In this document: piece by piece, positions 62,513 through 64,000 of the stretch
Layout of the letters: every line of letters starts with the position of its first letter
How positions within the stretch are numbered: position 1 is the first letter of the stretch
Assembly: GCA_037389465.1 (NCBI GenBank)
Contig: JAZARR010000088.1
Coordinates: 6,014,001 to 6,078,000 of the forward strand
Length of the DNA: 64,000 bases
DNA from: Baylisascaris procyonis
Lineage: Eukaryota > Nematoda > Chromadorea > Rhabditida > Ascarididae
Direction: 5' to 3'
Translations under genes and position numbers: made by a program
The notes under the pieces: model-generated
The model's input: the letters and a program-made list of their open reading frames with translations, nothing else
Told to the model about the DNA's origin: nothing
Database searches by the model: none

Positions 62513-64000
62513 CTAAAACAACCCATTTATATGCATAACTGACATGCACTACCTATAGCACTTATTGAAAGAAACCGGCAACGCTATCTAAAGGGTCAAC
62601 ATTATAAACGGGACGCGCATCCATATGTGATATTGAACCTTCACAACCTGTGTGCATGCATGCATGTATACATATATACCTAATGTACATAAATATACAC
62701 AGATGCATGCAAATCTGTCCAGTAAACGATTAAACCACAAAGATGTCATCACAAGAAAAGCTATGAAATGTTAAGCTACAAGCAAAAAACAAGAACAAAT
62801 TAAGAAACAAAAAGCTAATCGAAAAATAGAAACAAAAATATTTAAATGTGCATGCCGGATTGAAACTACCGGAAATGCACATAGATAAGCGCAACTATAA
62901 TACACATAAGCGGACGCATACAACGTCACCGCAATGTACTTTTATAATGCAAATTTGCAAAAGCAGAGAAAAATTCGCATTAGTCAAGCACAAGCCAATT
63001 AAAATTGTTTTGGTGCGGTTAAATTACGATCTCTGAACCCCCAACTCTTCCCTCTATTCCTCCCTTTACCTCTCTTTCCTTTAGCCGAAGCTTCTATAAA
63101 TTATCTTCGTTACTGCTCGAACACCCACGAAGTGCCTACTTTTATTTTATTCGCGGAATAAAATGAAAGTTTTGCTATACAGAATTCATCAAATGCAAAA
63201 ACGTTTAAATAAGAGACATACGGCGATTTCATCATTCGTAAACGTTGCAATGCAAACTTGCAACCGAGCACAATGTTGATTTATGAGGAATTCCTCAGTG
63301 AAGCATATACCAAATTTATACTACTAGCATGTTTCATAGATGGGACAAACTGTATTGCGAAGAAGCTCATTTTCTTCCCATTAGCGTATCGAAATGGAAC
63401 GGAACTGAACCAAGCACTGTGTTTGAAAATGATGGTCCTGTGCCCGACTGTATAACGTATTATTTTCCAAACAATTTCCAGCCATCTAGATACAACCAAA
63501 TTTTTGATCAGGAGAGTGGGAAAGAGAGGGAAACCATAGAATATACCGTCGTGGGAGGAACTTTAGTATCGAAAGCGCAGAATACTACTTCTCTACGAGC
63601 AAGATTCACTGTAGAGTTCATGGTAAACGTTCCCACTGTTAATTATACTGCTAAATGGATAAAAATATAAGCCCAGTGAAAAGAAGGTCCGGGAGAAATT
63701 ATGCACGTGAAAGAAAGTTCCGACATCCCCGGCATGTCTACCTGCTATTGCATGTTTGTCTGTTACCAAGGTTATCGAACTAGCGCCGGTTTCATTTGTT
63801 TCCTCTCTGAAATAGGTTTTGTTTAAACTGACACACTTTCTGCCTCTTTTGAGCGGTTAGAAGGAAGAGAATAGTTGTGTTGTCTAAGGGATTATCAAAG
63901 CCGATGACCTCTTTTGAGTACTTTAATCCACATTCTATTCCTAAGCCGATAATCTACGCTAAACATGGAACGTTCCCTTATGCCGACTACCACTCACATA
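62513..64000. other. Intron or upstream sequence of the EGF gene; right flank
   Basis: 62513-63047 is identical to the array unit (unit 1: 8703-9237) and includes an ATGC/ATAC-rich alternating tract near 62655-62705. After 63047 the sequence is unique. No EGF exon is visible to the end of the window. The only long frame is the plus-strand one at 63329-63670. Confidence 0.7.
63329..63670 (+). CDS. Orphan open reading frame, 113 codons; not recognised
   Basis: An ATG-initiated frame in unique sequence upstream of, and antisense to, the EGF gene. The composition is balanced and not low-complexity, with several N-x-S/T sequences (NGT, NTT, NYT) and no signal peptide or transmembrane helix. It ends TAKWIKI then TAA. 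No clear splice boundary or family motif was found. It may be a chance frame in an intron or an exon of an antisense gene. Confidence 0.2.
   Translation: MFHRWDKLYCEEAHFLPISVSKWNGTEPSTVFENDGPVPDCITYYFPNNFQPSRYNQIFDQESGKERETIEYTVVGGTLVSKAQNTTSLRARFTVEFMVNVPTVNYTAKWIKI

Overview
The window looks like nuclear DNA from a nematode, most plausibly a clade V (strongylid-type) worm. It is AT-rich. Its one clear gene is split into short exons by introns of about 260-1,200 bp, with TTTTCAG-type acceptors and GTAAG/GTRNGY donors, and encodes an extracellular multi-EGF protein. The species cannot be named from the sequence. There are no bacterial-type operons, tRNA or rRNA genes, or CRISPR arrays.

Layout. 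(1) 1-1444: unique left flank, with one weak candidate exon open from the window edge. (2) 1445-47933: a head-to-tail tandem array of an approximately 8.56 kb unit, five complete copies (8574, 8567, 8558, 8557 and 8560 bp) plus a sixth partial copy of 3.67 kb. The copies differ by a handful of substitutions, one 12-bp indel and G/C-run lengths. Each unit has four parts. Part A (about 3.67 kb) carries a decayed non-LTR retrotransposon fragment and possible membrane-protein exons. Part P is a fold-back element rich in G/C runs. Part E (about 3.2 kb) holds five pseudo-exons of the EGF gene. Part Z (about 0.8 kb) carries one candidate membrane exon. The array therefore reads A-(P-E-Z-A)x5. (3) 47934-50861: unique spacer with little recognisable content. 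(4) 50862-62512: fourteen consecutive minus-strand exons of a MEGF/CED-1-type gene. All thirteen exon junctions keep phase, giving 742 codons and 17 EGF modules, and both gene ends lie outside the exons found. (5) 62513-64000: upstream intron or flank. Its first 535 bp are identical to the array unit and the rest is unique.

Relationship of the parts. Part E of every unit is a diverged copy of 59.8-63.05 kb of the neighbouring gene. All copies share the same lesions: a stop codon, a frameshift, a 45-bp deletion and lost cysteines. The segment therefore died first and was amplified afterwards. Divergence from the parent is patchy. Two tracts (398 bp with one mismatch, 560 bp with none) sit among tracts differing by about 6-10%, which suggests gene conversion or stepwise exchange between the gene and the pseudo-cassettes. 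I see no novel enzymatic or defence system. The notable biology is the young amplified pseudo-exon array beside, or inside, its parental EGF-repeat gene. An assembly artefact must be excluded first.
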